NCBI RefSeq assembly: GCF_001866645.1
Contig: NZ_MLYP01000008.1
Location: 1-64,000 of the forward strand
Length of the DNA stretch: 64,000 nucleotides
Reading direction: 5' to 3'
From: Streptomyces colonosanans
GTDB lineage: Bacteria > Actinomycetota > Actinomycetes > Streptomycetales > Streptomycetaceae
A program made the translations under genes and the position numbers. Positions 17,899-26,002 of this stretch are shown here, in pieces. A model generated the notes under the pieces. It was not told the DNA's origin, made no database searches, and saw only the letters and a list, made by a program, of their open reading frames with translations. Within the stretch, counting starts at the first letter, position 1. The number at the start of each line of letters is the position of its first letter.

Positions 17899-18611
17899 CA
17901 GGCACTCTCCGACGGGACGGGCGAAGCCGGACGGCCCCGGAACGCGGTCCGCACCCGCAGGATCTCGTCTCGGCTGGCCAGCATCGCGTGCTGGTGCGGG
18001 TCCCAGCTCCACACCGTGCGGAACTCGTACCCCGGAAGCGTCGACGGCGAGCGGATGATCACGTCCCGGCCCGCCAGCTCCACACTGACCACGCTGTCCG
18101 CGGTGCCCATGACCTGCACCAGCCTGTGGTGCTCGAAGGTGTAGACGCGCACCGCCAGCTGGTTGCCGGGGAAGCGGATACCGAGCACCATGTCGTCCTT
18201 CCCGTCCCCGGTGAGATCCCGGTAGTACGCCCGCAGGAGCGGACACTTCCCGTCCGGCGTGCCCTGTGTGCCGCAGTCCTTGAGCCGATCACGCGTCTGC
18301 CGGTACACCGCGTGCGGGCCGGAGTACACGTCCGGGTGAGCGGCGACCTCGGCGCGTACGACGTTCAGCGGGTCCACACGGTGGATGTCGTCGCCCGCAG
18401 CGGTGATGCCCTTGATGGTCTCGGTGTCCGTCACACCGAAGTCGAGGGCCGGGGTGGAGGCGGGCGGTAGTTGCGGCCAGAGATCCACCGGGCCGACGGC
18501 GGTGGCGGTCGGACCCGCGCCGCGCAGCGCGCCGGAGTCGCCGCAGCCCGCCAGCAGCAGGGCGGTGGCGGCGAGGCCGAAGGCTGCGCGCACACGGCGG
18601 CTGGGGAACAC
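17895..18611 (-). CDS. Lipoprotein, FG-GAP-like, coupled to sensor kinase
   Basis: A lipoprotein of about 238 aa. The lipobox LLLAGCGDSG is at the end of a short signal peptide. The mature part includes YYRDLTGDGKDDMVLGIRF, an FG-GAP/EF-hand-like DxTGDGxxD metal-binding loop, and a Cys pair near CGTQGTPDGKC. I chose GTG 18611 because TAAGGA lies 7-8 bases upstream; GTG 18617 and 18632 are in-frame alternatives. It overlaps the kinase start by 4 nt and probably modulates that kinase at the outer membrane face (inference). Confidence 0.75.
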   Translation of the reverse strand: MFPSRRVRAAFGLAATALLLAGCGDSGALRGAGPTATAVGPVDLWPQLPPASTPALDFGVTDTETIKGITAAGDDIHRVDPLNVVRAEVAAHPDVYSGPHAVYRQTRDRLKDCGTQGTPDGKCPLLRAYYRDLTGDGKDDMVLGIRFPGNQLAVRVYTFEHHRLVQVMGTADSVVSVELAGRDVIIRSPSTLPGYEFRTVWSWDPHQHAMLASRDEILRVRTAFRGRPASPVPSESAW

Positions 18612-18722
18612 GTCCACGTCCTTAAGGGTCACCTGAGGGCCGGTTGTTCACTGTATGACCGATTGTTCACTCTATGTTCAGAAGCGGTGTACGGATCGCG
18701 ACCCATCGCAAGGTCGCGGACG

Positions 18723-19214
18723 TCACTCCGCGAGTTCCTCCAGGAGGCGGGCCGTGTCCAGGCCTGCCCGCAGGTACTCCACGAACAACTTGTTGTGCAG
18801 CGCCCACGGTCCGCGGCGGGCGCGGATCATGCCGATCGCCTCGTCGGCGCTATGACCGGCCCGGATCAGCGCGTGCGCGATGACCAATCCCGAGCGGTTG
18901 TAGCCGTGATAGCAGCGGACGAGGACCCGGCGGCCCTCCTCCAACGCGTCGTCGGCGGCCTGCGCGAGCCGCATCACCCCTGCGATCTGTGTCCCGTCGA
19001 GCGGCCCGTCCGGTATCGGCCACACATGGTGCTCGACCCCGCCGTCCGGACCGTGCCCCGGCAGCCGCAACAGGGTCAGCACCAGATCGAACTCATCGTG
19101 TACGACGGCGAATTCCAGCTCTCCAGAATGCCGCGCGAACTCGTGGCCGCCCATCCACAGGCCGGGCACGATCTCGCTCCACGGGCTGTCCGGAGCGGGC
19201 ACATCGGGTTGCAT
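18723..19214 (-). CDS. Dual-specificity / tyrosine protein phosphatase
   Basis: A 163-aa cysteine-based phosphatase. The signature loop VRCYHGYNRSG holds the C-x5-R motif (Cys nucleophile, Arg phosphate binder), and an upstream WPIPDGPLDG gives the general-acid Asp region. MQPDVPAPDSPWSEIVPGLWMGG resembles the usual DSP N-terminus, which sets the ATG. It is divergent from the NERD gene. Substrate not known. Confidence 0.82.
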   Translation of the reverse strand: MQPDVPAPDSPWSEIVPGLWMGGHEFARHSGELEFAVVHDEFDLVLTLLRLPGHGPDGGVEHHVWPIPDGPLDGTQIAGVMRLAQAADDALEEGRRVLVRCYHGYNRSGLVIAHALIRAGHSADEAIGMIRARRGPWALHNKLFVEYLRAGLDTARLLEELAE

Positions 19215-19325
19215 TCCGCGGGTTCGCAACGAGGCCTCCCACTGACTCCCCAACCGCTCACCAAGGTAGCCGGGTTCTTGCCCGCGGAGCACCCCGCCTG
19301 TTCCCATGGTCGAGGGGTGTTGTGC

Positions 19326-20129
19326 ATGAGCGGACTGCGCGTCATACCGGCCCGGCGGCACGGGCGGGAACGCCTGTATGTGTGCGGCATCGACGGGAGC
19401 AGCGTCGCCTGGTACGACCGTGAGGCGGGCCGGGTCAACCTGCTCAGCGAGGACCGGCGGCAGGAAGTGCTCGACGCCCTCGGCCCGTTCCTGACCGGCC
19501 CGGTGGCGGTGGGGCCGCCGCCCGTCCCCACCCCGGCGGAGCTGGCCCGGCTCTCCCTCCACCCGGACGACGACCTGGCGCCGAACCGGCCCGGCGAGGC
19601 CCTGGTGATCGCACTGGACCGTGACCCGGGGCCCGCCCACCGGCTGCGCCCTGACCCGCGGCGCCGCGCGCTCGCCGCCGAGCAGGCGGTCGGTGAGGCA
19701 CTGGACCGGCTGGAGGGCGCCGGCTGGCACACTCTGCACTCGGTGCCGCTGCCCGGCGGGGACCGCATCCATCACCTGGTGATCGGACCCGGCGGCTTGT
19801 TCGCGGTGCACTCGCTCTACGCCCGCAGGCAGCGGATCCTCGTCGCCGACCCGATGGTGACGGTGGGCCGCCACGATCCGCAGCCGCTGCTGCGCCGGGT
19901 ACGCGTCGACGCGGACCGGGCCTCCTACGCCCTGACGGCCGAGATCCACCCGGTCCTGGCCCTGGTGGAGCCCGCCCGCCTGGAGATCGCGACCCCGCCG
20001 CGGCAGGTCCGCGTCCTGAAGGACACGGACCTGTCGGACCTCGCCCGCCTGGGCGGCGTACTCAAACCGGCGGACGTGGAGGCCCTGCACGCGATGGCGC
20101 GGGACCGGCACATCTGGTCGCGGGTGTGA
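19326..20129 (+). CDS. NERD-domain protein
   Basis: A 267-aa soluble protein. The C-terminal half carries a NERD-like (nuclease-related) domain: EALDRLEGAGWHTLHSVPLPGGDRIHHLVIGPGGLFAVHSLY near residues 125-165, with the conserved Asp/His positions and the central strand. The N-terminal 110 residues are variable and Pro/Asp-rich. It ends 21 bases before the convergent LigD-like gene. NERD proteins are predicted nucleases; function here is unproven. Confidence 0.72.
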   Translation: MSGLRVIPARRHGRERLYVCGIDGSSVAWYDREAGRVNLLSEDRRQEVLDALGPFLTGPVAVGPPPVPTPAELARLSLHPDDDLAPNRPGEALVIALDRDPGPAHRLRPDPRRRALAAEQAVGEALDRLEGAGWHTLHSVPLPGGDRIHHLVIGPGGLFAVHSLYARRQRILVADPMVTVGRHDPQPLLRRVRVDADRASYALTAEIHPVLALVEPARLEIATPPRQVRVLKDTDLSDLARLGGVLKPADVEALHAMARDRHIWSRV

Positions 20130-20150
20130 GGGGACCGAGGGCGTGCGGGG

Positions 20151-21032
20151 TCAGGGCAGCGGCCCGGCGTGGGCGGGGTCGAGGAGCGGTGCCAGCAGGT
20201 CGCCGTGCGCCTTCAGGCGGGGCGCGATGTCCGGTGCGCGGAAGACGAGATCGCCGGGGGAGGCGCAGTCAGTCACCTCCTCCCAGGTCACCGGCGTCGA
20301 CACGGTCGGTTCGGTGCGGGCGCGCAGCGTGTAGGGCGCTGCCGTCGTCTTGCGGGCAGCGTTCTGGCTCCAGTCCACGAAGACCTTCCCGGGCCGCAGG
20401 CTGCGGGTCATGCGGTGGACGACGAGGCGGGGCAGCGCCTCCTCCGCCTCCACGGCGAGGCTCTTGGCGTACTCCGCGGTCCGCCGCGACGGCGTCCGCT
20501 CCACCGCCGCCAGCAGGTGCAGCCCCTTCGAACCGGACGTTTTCGCGTACGCCTCGATGCCGTCCCGCGCTAGCCGCTCGCGCAGCCACAGGGCGACCTC
20601 GCAGCACTCGACGACGGTGGCGGGCGTGCCCGGGTCGAGGTCGAGGACCAGCCGGTCGGCCTCGTCGGGCGCGTCGACGCGCCCCTGCGGGGTGTGGAAC
20701 TCGGTGACGAGGTTGGCCGCCCACATCAGGCTCGCCAGGTCCTGGATCACCACCATGCGGGCGGGGCCCTCGGAGTGCGGCACCTGTGCCGTGGTGACCC
20801 AAGCGGGCGTACCCGGCGGCACGTTCTTGGCGAAGAAGACCTGCCCGTCCGGACCGTCCGGGTAGCGCAGGAAGGACAGCGGGCGGTCGTGGAGGTGGGG
20901 CAGCAGGGCGTCCGCGGCGGTCGCGTAGTAGTGCAGCAGCTCGCCCTTGGTGAAGCCGGTCGCGGGATGGATGACCTTCTCCAGGTTGCTGAGCGCGAGC
21001 CGTCGCCCCTCCACCTCTGTGATCGGCGTCAT
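20151..21032 (-). CDS. ligD: Non-homologous end-joining DNA polymerase (LigD polymerase domain)
   Basis: A 293-aa stand-alone archaeo-eukaryotic primase-type polymerase, like the polymerase domain of LigD. It begins LALSNLEKVIHPATGFTKGELLHYYATAAD, the classic start of this family. RLVLDLDPG supplies the catalytic DxD near residue 130, and KTSGSKGLHLLAAV and VFVDWSQNAARKT are the nucleotide-binding and C-terminal motifs. It fills or extends ends during Ku-dependent double-strand break repair. It is divergent from the interrupted ku gene, with a 22-bp tandem repeat array between them. No ligase or phosphoesterase domain is fused. Confidence 0.92.
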   Translation of the reverse strand: MTPITEVEGRRLALSNLEKVIHPATGFTKGELLHYYATAADALLPHLHDRPLSFLRYPDGPDGQVFFAKNVPPGTPAWVTTAQVPHSEGPARMVVIQDLASLMWAANLVTEFHTPQGRVDAPDEADRLVLDLDPGTPATVVECCEVALWLRERLARDGIEAYAKTSGSKGLHLLAAVERTPSRRTAEYAKSLAVEAEEALPRLVVHRMTRSLRPGKVFVDWSQNAARKTTAAPYTLRARTEPTVSTPVTWEEVTDCASPGDLVFRAPDIAPRLKAHGDLLAPLLDPAHAGPLP

Positions 21033-21084
21033 ACGATGAGAATCCCATGAAACAGGTGGATAGACGGCTAAAGCCTGCCGGAAT

Positions 21085-21252
21085 TCACTGGAATCCATCG
21101 GGGCCCGTCGAAACGCACAGGAACCAGCCGGGGTCCATCGGATCCTGCCGGAACGACCATCGAAATCTGTCGGAACGACCATCGGAACCTGTCGGAACGA
21201 CCATCGGAACCTGTCGGAACAACCATCGGAACCTGTCGGAACAACCATCGGA
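21085..21252. repeat. 22-bp tandem repeats in the ligD-ku promoter region
   Basis: Four full units and one partial unit of 22 bp (consensus GAACGACCATCGGAACCTGT plus CG) run from 21151 to 21252. Looser copies reach back to about 21085. Units 2 and 3 are identical; units 4 and 5 share a G-to-A change. They end 12 bases before the ku GTG. They are direct repeats without the spacer variation of a CRISPR. Confidence 0.85.
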
Positions 21253-21264
21253 AAGGTGCGGCAC

Positions 21265-21383
21265 GTGCGATCCATCTGGAACGGCACCATCTCCTTCGGC
21301 TTGGTCAGCATCCCGATCAAATTGGTGAACGCCGCCGAGAGCCGCTCGATCTCCTTCCGGCAGATTCATCTGGAGGACGGCGG
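21265..21383 (+). pseudogene. ku: Ku gene, 5' part (split by mobile element)
   Basis: The first 39 codons of a bacterial Ku: VRSIWNGTISFGLVSIPIKL leads into VNAAESRSISFRQIHLEDGG, a textbook Ku N-terminus. The GTG is preceded by GAAAGG at good spacing; an in-frame GTG lies 3 codons earlier. The frame stops being Ku exactly at 21383, where CGGCGG is followed by the element end TTCTCTGGGGGT. The rest of the gene resumes at 26003. Ku forms a ring on DNA ends and recruits the LigD-type polymerase encoded divergently. Confidence 0.93.
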
Positions 21384-21398
21384 TTCTCTGGGGGTGTG
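21378..21398. repeat. Left end of the ku element (core and inverted arm)
   Basis: CGGCGG target/core copy followed by TTCTCTGGGGGTGT. The arm matches the inverted right end in 11 of 12 positions. Confidence 0.8.
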
Positions 21399-21642
21399 CG
21401 GCGTACTGGTGGTGGGAGTGCGGCGTCGGCGCAGGTGAGAGCGGCCGTTTCGGGTAGTGCCAAGTGCAACAACTGTGGCGGATTGGTGTGTCCGGTGTTG
21501 TCGTTCGGCTTGGTTTCTTGGGCTTGCGACCACGCGTGATCCGAATGGCGTGGACTGGTTTTGTTCACGAGTCGTGGCTCTGGCTCAGCTTGTGTGGTGT
21601 GGCCACGCTGGGTGATCAGCGGATGGGCTCCGCGGGGCAGAG

Positions 21643-22446
21643 TCAAAATGGCGGGTCTTCGGTGTAGCCACCTGTCCAGTCGCCTGCCCAGGAAGCGCGT
21701 TCGGCCATGAGACGGGCGTGACGTTCCCGGGCTGCGATGTCGGCTGCGTTCTCCAGGTCGCTGGTGTCGTGACGCCATGCCTTCAGCGCGTCCAGGACGC
21801 GGTCTCTGTTGTGGCGGTCAGTGCTGGTGGCCAGCAGATGGCGGGCGTGGTCGACCAGCTCACCCCGGTGCGTGGTGAGAGTGGGGTGTTCTGCGAGGGG
21901 GATGGCTGCGACCAAGGCCGCGTCACGTACGTGCGCGTTGTCATGGCTGAGTAGAGGGCGGACAGCGGAGAAGATCGCCGGGCGCAGGTCTCGAAACGCG
22001 CGCATCTCCCCGTACTCGTGGAGAAACCCCTCGCCGTAATGACGTTCGCCAAGGGCGACGCACTCGTCGTCGGCGTCGTAGGCGGTGTCGCTGAGCCAGT
22101 TAAGTAGCCTCACGAGGGTCGGGTGACGCGGTGACATGTCCGCATCGTGGCCGACGTCGCCCGCCGTGATGGCCGGGTGGTCGAGGATGGCAGCGACGTA
22201 GAGCGCTACGGGCACGGTGGCTTCGTAGATGGTGTTCTGGTGGGTTACTCCCCCGAACGCGTCCTTGGCGGCGTCTGCCCTGACGACCGGGTCGGGGTCG
22301 AGGAGGCGTGCCAGCGCCGCCGGCAGGGATTCACCCGTCCCGCACGCAGTGGCGAGCGACGCCCAATCCGTACCGTCCAGAAGCGTTTGATAGTCAGGTA
22401 GCCCGTCGAGGCGAGGATTCTCGGTCTGCCTGCGGCTGTTGGTCAC
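21643..22446 (-). CDS. HEAT-like repeat protein carried by the ku element
   Basis: A 267-aa, soluble, mostly helical protein. Leucine/alanine-rich helix pairs recur (ALARLLDPDPVVRADAAKDAF, ALVAAIPLAEHPTL, LLSHDNAHVRDAALVAAI), the pattern of HEAT-type solenoids. There is no catalytic motif or signal peptide. The C-terminus ends RLMAERASWAGDWTGGYTEDPPF. It lies downstream of the element's own ku in the same direction, 113 bases away. Similar Streptomyces proteins are annotated as hypothetical; scaffold or protein-protein roles are possible. Confidence 0.62.
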   Translation of the reverse strand: MTNSRRQTENPRLDGLPDYQTLLDGTDWASLATACGTGESLPAALARLLDPDPVVRADAAKDAFGGVTHQNTIYEATVPVALYVAAILDHPAITAGDVGHDADMSPRHPTLVRLLNWLSDTAYDADDECVALGERHYGEGFLHEYGEMRAFRDLRPAIFSAVRPLLSHDNAHVRDAALVAAIPLAEHPTLTTHRGELVDHARHLLATSTDRHNRDRVLDALKAWRHDTSDLENAADIAARERHARLMAERASWAGDWTGGYTEDPPF

Positions 22447-22559
22447 AGGCGGAGGTTATAGCGTCGTCGAGCCATCTCGATGTTCACCTCTACCACACGC
22501 TGTGAGCCCGGCCGGTCATCGTCCCCACTCGGGCGGGACAGCTGCCCTGAGGTGCAGCG

Positions 22560-23603
22560 TCAGGAGACTCGTGCGGTGCGACGTCCCCTCTTGCCGGAGA
22601 GGGCTTTGAGTAGTTCCTCGCGGGTCATTGACGAACGGCCGGGGATGTCGGCGTCCGATGCGCGCTGATAGAGCTCGGCCTTGCTCAACCCTTCCAGCTC
22701 AGCCTTTGATGACTTCGGCGCCTTTCCGGCCGTGCGGTCGGCGCGCCTTTCTGCCGCTGTCTTCAACCGTGTCGGAGGACTCGTGCCCGCAGCTTCCTGC
22801 GTCCCCTTCCCGCTTCCCTTCCTTGTGGTCTGTGCTTGTTCGACGCTGGCCCGCAACGCGTCCATGAGATCGATGACGTTGGTGGAGCGCGGTGGAGCCT
22901 CGCCCTTCTCCACGGTCTGACCGGTGCGCTTGGCCTCCACGAGCTGGAGCACCTTCTCTCGGTAGGTGTCGTGGTATTCGTCCGGATTCCAGTCGATGCT
23001 CAGGGCCTCGACCAGCTGCACCGCCGTCTGCAGTTCCTTCTCGGCGACCTGAGTCTCCTCCGGGAGACTTCCGATCTCCCGATGAGGGTCGCGGACCTCG
23101 TCCGCCCAGTGCATGGTGTGCATCGCCAGGACATCGCCCTCGGCCTTCACAGCGACCAGGTACTGGTGGTTGCGCATAACGACGGTGGCTATGCCGACCT
23201 TGTTCGCCTGGGCCAGGGCGCTGTGAAGCAGAGCGTAGACCTTGGCGTACTCCTTGCCCTTGGGGGCCAGGTAGTAGGCCTTGTCGAAGAAGACCGGCTC
23301 GACCTGGTCCAGGTCGACGAACCCGGTGATCTCCATCGACTTGGACTGGCCAGGGGCGATCTCGTCCAGTTCGCCTGGCTCGACGATCACATACTCGTCC
23401 CCGATGTCGAAGCCTTTGACAATCTCCTCCATGGGGACTTCCTCGCCGGTGCGCTCGTTGACGCGCTTGTTGCGCACTCGGTCGGACGTTCCACGTTGGA
23501 GCTGGTTGAAGCGAATCGTGTGGCTCTCCGTGGCGGTGAACAGCTGCACCGGCAGGGCGACGAGCCCGAATGAGAGAGCACCGCTCCAGACCGCTCGGGC
23601 CAT
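22560..23603 (-). CDS. ku: Ku protein, element-borne second copy
   Basis: A complete 347-aa bacterial Ku. It starts MARAVWSGALSFGLVALPVQL, has the beta-barrel and bridge region (EPVFFDKAYYLAPKGKEYAKVY, LAQANKVGIATVVMR) and ends with a Lys-rich tail. A SAP-like helix-extension-helix follows (LSKAELYQRASDADIPGRSSMTREELLKALSG). AGGAGGTGGGAG lies just before the ATG, so it should be well translated. It differs clearly from the interrupted host copy, which has a KTAAKK-rich tail instead of the SAP-like end. It can probably replace the function destroyed by the insertion (inference). Confidence 0.93.
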   Translation of the reverse strand: MARAVWSGALSFGLVALPVQLFTATESHTIRFNQLQRGTSDRVRNKRVNERTGEEVPMEEIVKGFDIGDEYVIVEPGELDEIAPGQSKSMEITGFVDLDQVEPVFFDKAYYLAPKGKEYAKVYALLHSALAQANKVGIATVVMRNHQYLVAVKAEGDVLAMHTMHWADEVRDPHREIGSLPEETQVAEKELQTAVQLVEALSIDWNPDEYHDTYREKVLQLVEAKRTGQTVEKGEAPPRSTNVIDLMDALRASVEQAQTTRKGSGKGTQEAAGTSPPTRLKTAAERRADRTAGKAPKSSKAELEGLSKAELYQRASDADIPGRSSMTREELLKALSGKRGRRTARVS

Positions 23604-23696
23604 GGCCTCCCACCTCCTGTTTTCCCATGGCACCTCCGTCGGCCGCAGATCGCATCCCGGCATGCGCCACCTGGATGGTTGGGAGGGGACGTGCGG

Positions 23697-24230
23697 TCAG
23701 CGATGGGCCTGGTTGAGTGAGCGGGTCAGCTCTCGGTTGGCCGCACGTGCGGCCGCTAGTTCCTCTGTTCGATCTTCGAGTTGGCTTTGGAGTTCCACCA
23801 TCCGCTGTTCGAGGGTGGTGATCTGCCGCTGGAGGTGGTCGATATCGGTGGGCGCGCCGAGGCCGGAGTCGCGCCAGGCCTGTTCACCGAGCTGTTGGGA
23901 CAGCCGGTTCTCCAGTTGCCGGACTCGGGCTGTGAGCCGGGCGTTGCGCTCCAGGGCGTTCGCCAGGTCGGCTTGCAGGGAGGCTCTGCTGACCTGGGCG
24001 TGTCCTTCGCCGGACGGCGGTGTCGTTGCTGCGGTGTGGATGAGTTGCAGAAGGTCGCGGTGTCGGTAGAGAAAGGAGCGGTCGACTCCGGCGGCCCGGG
24101 CGATGCCGGAGACGGTGAGATCTCCGCCCTCTCTGACCGCGGCGCTGAGGACCTTCTCGACTCGCTGGTGTCGGCGTGCTGAGTCCCCCCGTCGCCCCTC
24201 AGCCATGGGGAGAGTGTTCTTGCTGGTCAC
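23697..24230 (-). CDS. DUF6262 / TnpC-like coiled-coil protein
   Basis: A 177-aa protein with an N-terminal helix-turn-helix-like segment (RVEKVLSAAVREGGDLTVSGIARAAGVDRSFLYRHRDLL) and a long C-terminal coiled coil (VRQLENRLSQQL to LAAARAANRELTRSLNQ). This matches the DUF6262 family found beside tyrosine recombinases in Tn554-like elements, where TnpC affects transposition orientation and efficiency. It overlaps the upstream recombinase frame by 4 nt. Confidence 0.82.
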   Translation of the reverse strand: MTSKNTLPMAEGRRGDSARRHQRVEKVLSAAVREGGDLTVSGIARAAGVDRSFLYRHRDLLQLIHTAATTPPSGEGHAQVSRASLQADLANALERNARLTARVRQLENRLSQQLGEQAWRDSGLGAPTDIDHLQRQITTLEQRMVELQSQLEDRTEELAAARAANRELTRSLNQAHR

Positions 24231-25345
24231 AGTGGCCTTTCTGGTCGCAGATCGGGGAGAGGCTGGCGGACACGGGGCATCCCCAGCAGGACGCTTTGCC
24301 GACCGCGACGGACCACGGACACGGCCTCCTCGACCTCGGCACGCTGGCTTGCGTCGAGGTCGTCCAGGCCGTCCTTGACTCGTTTGATGAGTCGTCTCAC
24401 ACGGCGGATCTCCTCGTCCGACGGCATTGCCTCGGCCTTGGCCCAGTCATCCGCGTCCAGCGCGGCGGCGATCCGCTCGCGGTTGCGCAGCAGGTCAGCG
24501 AGGTATGCCTCCAAGTCGGGCAGGTAGGAGATGTCAGTACGGAAATGACCGCAGCCCACACAGCGGAATCTGACGGGACAGTCGTGTCCACCCGCTGCCA
24601 CGTTCGACGGCTCGGTGCAGACACCGTAGGGAACGGCGACCTCGCCGACGGCCCGACGAGCGTGCTCGGAGTCGAGCAGCTCCTTGGCCTGCCGCCAGAT
24701 GCGCCTGCCGTGCCGGTCGAACTGCATCTCGGTGACGCGGTCGACGGCCTCGCATCGCCGCTCTTCGGTGACCCGGTAGTAGGTCTGAGTGGTGTCCAGG
24801 CGCCGGTGATCCATCAAGGCTCTGAGGACATCGACGGCGACACCGGCGTCCGCGTGTCGCTGACAGTAAGTGTGCCGGTACGCGTAAAGGAAGATCTTGG
24901 ACTTGTCGAAGGGCATCATCCTGGTGACCGGCTGACCGTCCAACTCGACACGGGTGGGGACCAGGAACTCCGGCAGCGACCGGATCCACTCGCGGTGGCG
25001 GCCGGAGAGCCATCCCGGCGCGATAGGCTTCCGGCCGTGTGGGTTGGCCACCCGCGTGGGCAACAGCATCAACTGGTCGGTCGGTGTGCTGGGGAAGTCG
25101 GCGCGGATCAGTTCCTGCTGTCTGGTGATCACGCCAGCCGTGGCCTGGGAAATCGGTAGCCGGCGTCCGTGGCGGTTGGCCTTGTAGTTGTCGTAGATCA
25201 GCACGTGCTGTCCGTCGGCGTCCTGCTTGAGGCAGTCCCAGCGCAGCTGACAGATCTCCTGGGGCCGCCTCCCGGTGTCGATCAGCAATTCGACGGCCAC
25301 CCGGTTCTCGTTGCCGTTACGGGTTCGGCCGACCAGCGAAGGCAA
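24227..25345 (-). pseudogene. Tyrosine recombinase, C-terminal part (TnpB-like), N-terminally truncated
   Basis: About 370 codons of a tyrosine recombinase catalytic region. LLIDTGRRPQEICQLRWDCL holds the first catalytic Arg. FLYAYRHTYCQRHADAGVAVDVLRALMDHRRLDTTQTYYRVT holds the RH..H..Y set, with the nucleophile in TYYRVT. A Cys-rich zinc-like patch (CPVRFRCVGCGHF) follows, as in Tn554 TnpB-like proteins. The N-terminal half is missing: at 25346 the sequence changes abruptly to an IS3-family remnant. Probably inactive. Confidence 0.85.
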
Positions 25346-25347
25346 CT

Positions 25348-25631
25348 ATTCAAGCATCCATGGGCTCGGTCGGTGACTCGTTCGACAACGCCCTGGGGAG
25401 AACCTGTGGATGCTGATCAAGACCGAGTGCATCCGAGGCCGCGTCTTCGCGACCAGAGCCGAGGCGAACCTCGCGCTCTTCGAGTACATCGACGGCTTCT
25501 ATAACCCTCGCCGCATCCAGAAACGGCTCGGCTACCTCAGCCCGATCGAGTTCGAGGAGAAGCACTACGCCAACCAGGCAGCGGCCGAACCAGTGAACCT
25601 GAAACCCCGCCAACCCGCCCTGACCAGCTAG
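25348..25631 (+). pseudogene. IS3-family transposase, C-terminal remnant
   Basis: Decayed end of an IS3-family DDE transposase: ASMGSVGDSFDNAL, then (after a frameshift near 25399) WMLIKTECIRGR, ALFEYIDGFYNPRRIQKRLGY and LSPIEFEEKHYA. The frameshift and lack of an upstream half show it is dead. It sits exactly between the two recombinase fragments. Confidence 0.88.
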
Positions 25632-25859
25632 TCAGCCACTCCCGCGCAGCGGGGGAACCTCATCTCGTCCAGTCGCCGTACACCAGCGTAGAAACAGCGC
25701 GATCGCTTCGGCGTACGCCTTCGTCGTCGACTCGGCCCGGTCCTTGCTCAACCTGAGGCCCCGTAAGTACCGGTCGGCTTCGTTCACCACCTGTACTTCG
25801 GCATCGACCACTGTCCAGTACGCAGTACCGGACGGCATCCGGACCGGAAAAGCACGCAC
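25632..25859 (-). pseudogene. Tyrosine recombinase, N-terminal fragment (TnpA-like)
   Basis: About 70 codons matching the start and core-binding domain of a TnpA-type recombinase: VRMPSGTAYWTVVDAEVQVV then YLRGLRLSKDRAESTTKAYAEAIALFLRWC. The GTG start follows GAGGGGATC. The protein is cut off after TGRDEV by the IS3 remnant, so TnpA's catalytic half and TnpB's N-terminal half are lost. Confidence 0.8.
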
Positions 25860-25915
25860 CTGTTGATCCCCTCACTTCACTCCACGGACAGAAAGCAACG
25901 GTCCACTACGGAGCA

Positions 25916-26002
25916 ACACCCCCAGAGAACCGTCGCGGCACGCTCAACGAGGAAGTGTGCTACGACGTCACGCCACACGTTCGGACCCCCGGAGAACGGC
26001 GG
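25916..26002. repeat. Right end of the ku element, with a second internal arm copy
   Basis: ACACCCCCAGAGAA (25916-25929) is a perfect 14-bp inverted match to the left arm. ACCCCCGGAGAA (25985-25996) is a second, 11/12 match directly abutting CGGCGG. The outer copy is the true boundary because the Ku reading frame resumes there. Confidence 0.75.

Larger units (their letters stand above)
21384..25996. mobile_element. 4.6-kb Tn554-like tyrosine-recombinase element inserted in ku
   Basis: The ends are inverted (TTCTCTGGGGGT on the left, the complement of TTCTCCGGGGGT on the right) and are flanked by a 6-bp direct repeat CGGCGG at 21378-21383 and 25997-26002. Inside, all on the minus strand, are a HEAT-like protein, a complete second ku, a DUF6262/TnpC-like protein, and two pieces of tyrosine recombinases (the C-terminal half of one, the N-terminus of another) joined through an IS3-family remnant. 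Joining 21383 to 26003 restores an open 337-codon ku. The module resembles TnpA-TnpB-TnpC of Tn554-like elements (family knowledge). As it stands the recombinases look inactive. Confidence 0.85.

Noticed and set aside
16609-18611. sigE-cseABC cell-envelope operon
   Set aside because: The lipoprotein and kinase resemble CseA/CseC in layout, but there is no sigma factor or response regulator.
21085-21252. CRISPR-like array upstream of ku
   Set aside because: Units are contiguous 22-bp direct repeats without spacers and there are no cas genes.
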